This document shows positions 3,640 through 5,234 of a stretch of DNA of 5,234 nucleotides, piece after piece. The DNA comes from Candidatus Poribacteria bacterium. Its GTDB lineage: Bacteria > Poribacteria > WGA-4E > WGA-3G. The position numbers and the translations under genes were made by a program. Location of the stretch: contig JAPPMR010000842.1 in assembly GCA_028818995.1 (NCBI GenBank), positions 1-5,234 on the forward strand. The letters run 5' to 3'. The first letter of the stretch is position 1. Every line of letters starts with the position of its first letter. The notes beneath the pieces were generated by a model, which saw nothing but the letters and a program-made list of their open reading frames with translations, had not been told where the DNA came from and searched no databases.

Positions 3640-4641
3640 ATGTGTCAGAATCTCAAACAGCTAACCTCCGTGGATCTCAGCGATATTTGGGAAACCGAAC
3701 CACAGCATTTTACACCGTGGCTCGCACGAGAGGAGAATCTAACGCTTTTAGGTAATACCCTTGGTATGGAACTCGAACTTGAGGCACAAGAGATAAACGT
3801 TGGAGACTTCCGCGCGGACATCCTTTGTAAAAATACAGAGGATGATTCATGGGTGATCATTGAAAACCAATTGGACCCAACTGACCATAAGCATGTGGGA
3901 CAACTTCTCACATACGCCGCAGGATTAGATGCTTCTACAGTTATCTGGATTGCCAAGACGTTCCGAAGCGAGCATTGTGCGATGCTGGACTGGCAGAATA
4001 GAATAACAGATGAACGCTACCGTTTCTTTGGTATTGAAATGAAGGTCTGGCAAATTGAGGATTCTGCCCGCGCAGTGCAATTTGATGTTGTTTCAAGTCC
4101 CAACAATTGGACTCGTGGTGTAAGTCGGGATACACAACGTGCAGCGAACCGGGAACTCACCGATAGACGAGAGTGGCGGATAAGATATTGGACAGGTTTG
4201 GGAAAGTACATGGTTGACAACGACAGCAGCGTTAATTGCACTGCTCCCACAACAAGTAATAACATCAGGTTCAGTATAGGTAGGACATATTTCAGCGTAC
4301 AAGCATGGCTGGCAAGTAGCAAGAGAGAGATAGGTATCCGGCTGTATATGTCAGGGGATTTCTCCAAAGCACATTATCACTTGCTTAAAGAACAACAAGA
4401 GGAAATTCACAACGAATTTGGTGAAACCCTTGAGTGGAACGAATTGCCGACGAGCGAACGGAGTCGGATTAGCTTATCTAAGCAAGACACCGACCCGTTA
4501 GACGAAAACGATTGGCCTCATCAATATGAATGGCTTACAACTCGATTAGAGCGGTTTAACCAAGTCTTCCGACCACGTATTACGGTACTTAATGCAGAGG
4601 ATTGGATACCAGATGATGACGATACACAGTACTCAGGGTAG
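3640..4641 (+). CDS. DUF4268 protein with PD-(D/E)XK-like N-terminal domain
   Basis: A 333-residue protein. Residues about 15-155 look like a PD-(D/E)XK-fold nuclease-like domain: an acidic helix (FTPWLAREENLTLLG, 24-38), the strand VGDFRADIL (54-62) with Asp60, then VIIENQL (72-78) where E75-N-Q77 takes the place of the usual E-x-K, followed by HVGQLLTYAAGLDAST and VIWIAKTFRSEH. Residues about 177-318 match the DUF4268 pattern as I remember it (REWRIRYWTGLGKYM, FSIGRTYFSV, IGIRLYMSGD, a coiled segment HLLKEQQEEI, LEWNEL, and the end WPHQYEWLTTRLERFNQVF). The start ATG has AAAGGA 11 bases upstream, rather far, and the N-terminus fits the family. It shares a promoter with the downstream cytosine methyltransferase, 11 bases away. 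A role in restriction or another DNA-targeting defence is therefore inferred. The family assignment is fairly sure; nuclease activity is not shown. Confidence 0.85.
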   Translation: MCQNLKQLTSVDLSDIWETEPQHFTPWLAREENLTLLGNTLGMELELEAQEINVGDFRADILCKNTEDDSWVIIENQLDPTDHKHVGQLLTYAAGLDASTVIWIAKTFRSEHCAMLDWQNRITDERYRFFGIEMKVWQIEDSARAVQFDVVSSPNNWTRGVSRDTQRAANRELTDRREWRIRYWTGLGKYMVDNDSSVNCTAPTTSNNIRFSIGRTYFSVQAWLASSKREIGIRLYMSGDFSKAHYHLLKEQQEEIHNEFGETLEWNELPTSERSRISLSKQDTDPLDENDWPHQYEWLTTRLERFNQVFRPRITVLNAEDWIPDDDDTQYSG

Positions 4642-4652
4642 GGCTAAACATC

Positions 4653-5234
4653 TTGAAAGAAAGTAGTAAACTTAACTATCTTGATCTTTTTGCCGGAGCC
4701 GGAGGTCTTTCTGAGGGATTCATTCGTGCGGAGTTTAACCCTATTGCACACGTTGAGATGGATACGGCTGCTTGTTACACACTCCGGACCCGAATGGCAT
4801 ACCATTGGCTGAAAGAAAACGATAATTTAGAACGATATGCCGACTATCTGAAACGCACTATCAACAGGACAGAATTGTACGATTTTGTCCCGGATAGCGT
4901 CATACAATCTGTTATTGAAGCTGAAATCGGTGGAAAACCGAGAGCGAAAAAGTTACAAGATATTTTCTGTAAAATTGATGAACTTCTTGGCAATCAGAAG
5001 TTAAATTTGATTGTTGGCGGTCCGCCTTGTCAAACGTATTCACACGTAGGACGTGTCCGCGCCCCTGAAAAGATGAAAAAGGACAAACGGAATAATTTGT
5101 ATCTCTTCTATGCTGAATTTCTGAAAAGATACAAACCTCAATACTTTGTGTTTGAGAATGTTCCCGGTCTTCTGTCTGCGAAGGATGAAGAAGGTAACTC
5201 CTATTTAGAACTCATGCTGGAACTGTTCCAAGAG
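4653..5234 (+). CDS. C5 cytosine-specific DNA methyltransferase, N-terminal part
   Basis: The first 194 codons are in the window; the gene continues past the right edge. It transfers a methyl group from S-adenosylmethionine to carbon 5 of cytosine in a specific DNA sequence. Visible motifs: motif I LDLFAGAGGLSEGF (10-23, cofactor binding), motif II HVEMD (33-37), motif IV GGPPCQTYS (122-130) with catalytic Cys126, and motif VI FENV (167-170). About 85 residues separate motifs II and IV (roughly 45 more than in M.HhaI), an insertion seen in a larger dcm-like subfamily. The start is TTG at 4653: a stop lies in frame at 4617, no ATG or GTG follows until motif I, and TAGGG sits 9 bases upstream. 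It probably follows the DUF4268 gene in one transcript. Missing from view are motifs VIII-X and the target-recognition domain, so the target sequence is unknown. The methyltransferase call is near certain. Confidence 0.95.
   Translation, partial: MKESSKLNYLDLFAGAGGLSEGFIRAEFNPIAHVEMDTAACYTLRTRMAYHWLKENDNLERYADYLKRTINRTELYDFVPDSVIQSVIEAEIGGKPRAKKLQDIFCKIDELLGNQKLNLIVGGPPCQTYSHVGRVRAPEKMKKDKRNNLYLFYAEFLKRYKPQYFVFENVPGLLSAKDEEGNSYLELMLELFQE

Noticed and set aside
3620..3664. Short frame MKGIVIGCVRISNS overlapping the DUF4268 start
   Set aside because: It has 14 codons, lies in another frame and has no ribosome binding site; it probably just reflects the leader sequence.

Overview
The window looks like an accessory, repeat-rich stretch of bacterial chromosome. 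The Shine-Dalgarno and sigma-70-like signals, the short operon-like spacing and a cytosine-5 DNA methyltransferase all point to a bacterium. The intergenic DNA is packed with short hairpin repeats of the type 'TTGTAGGAGGG + variable stem + CCCGAC', together with 'CTGATAACTGATAA'-type and 'CAGGATTT'-type degenerate repeats. From memory this vocabulary is typical of large repeat-laden genomes such as Candidatus Poribacteria or some cyanobacteria. Poribacteria is my best guess, held at low to moderate confidence because nothing could be searched.

Layout. (1) Positions 1-469, minus strand: a strong promoter (TTGACT, 17 bp, TATAAT) transcribes a leader that folds into a three-way junction. It is followed by an 83-residue protein with two CxxC pairs and, 9 bases later, the start of a small hydrophobic protein that runs off the left edge. 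(2) 470-838: intergenic DNA with a second, related structured element, a perfect 15-bp palindrome, a copy of a 'CGTGCATAAAATG' motif and a long hairpin that closes the next gene. (3) 839-1363, minus strand: an unrecognised 174-residue protein with two C-terminal membrane segments. (4) About 1400-3530: more than 2 kb without a convincing gene. It holds at least nine copies of a hairpin repeat whose stems covary, a pair of 176-bp inverted repeats, a pair of roughly 100-bp inverted repeats interleaved with them, a C-tract array and a run of consecutive hairpins. (5) 3538-5234, plus strand: a strong promoter carrying a 16-bp dyad, then a DUF4268 protein with a PD-(D/E)XK-like N-terminal half, then after 11 bases a C5 cytosine DNA methyltransferase cut by the window edge.

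How the genes fit together. The two plus-strand genes share one promoter and look like a restriction-modification-like or defence module: a putative nuclease-fold DUF4268 protein plus a cytosine methyltransferase, possibly controlled through the dyad. The minus-strand genes at the left form a separate small operon with a structured leader. The middle block looks like accumulated non-autonomous repeats. It contains no transposase, and its outer inverted repeat ends about 20 bases before the promoter of the methyltransferase operon.
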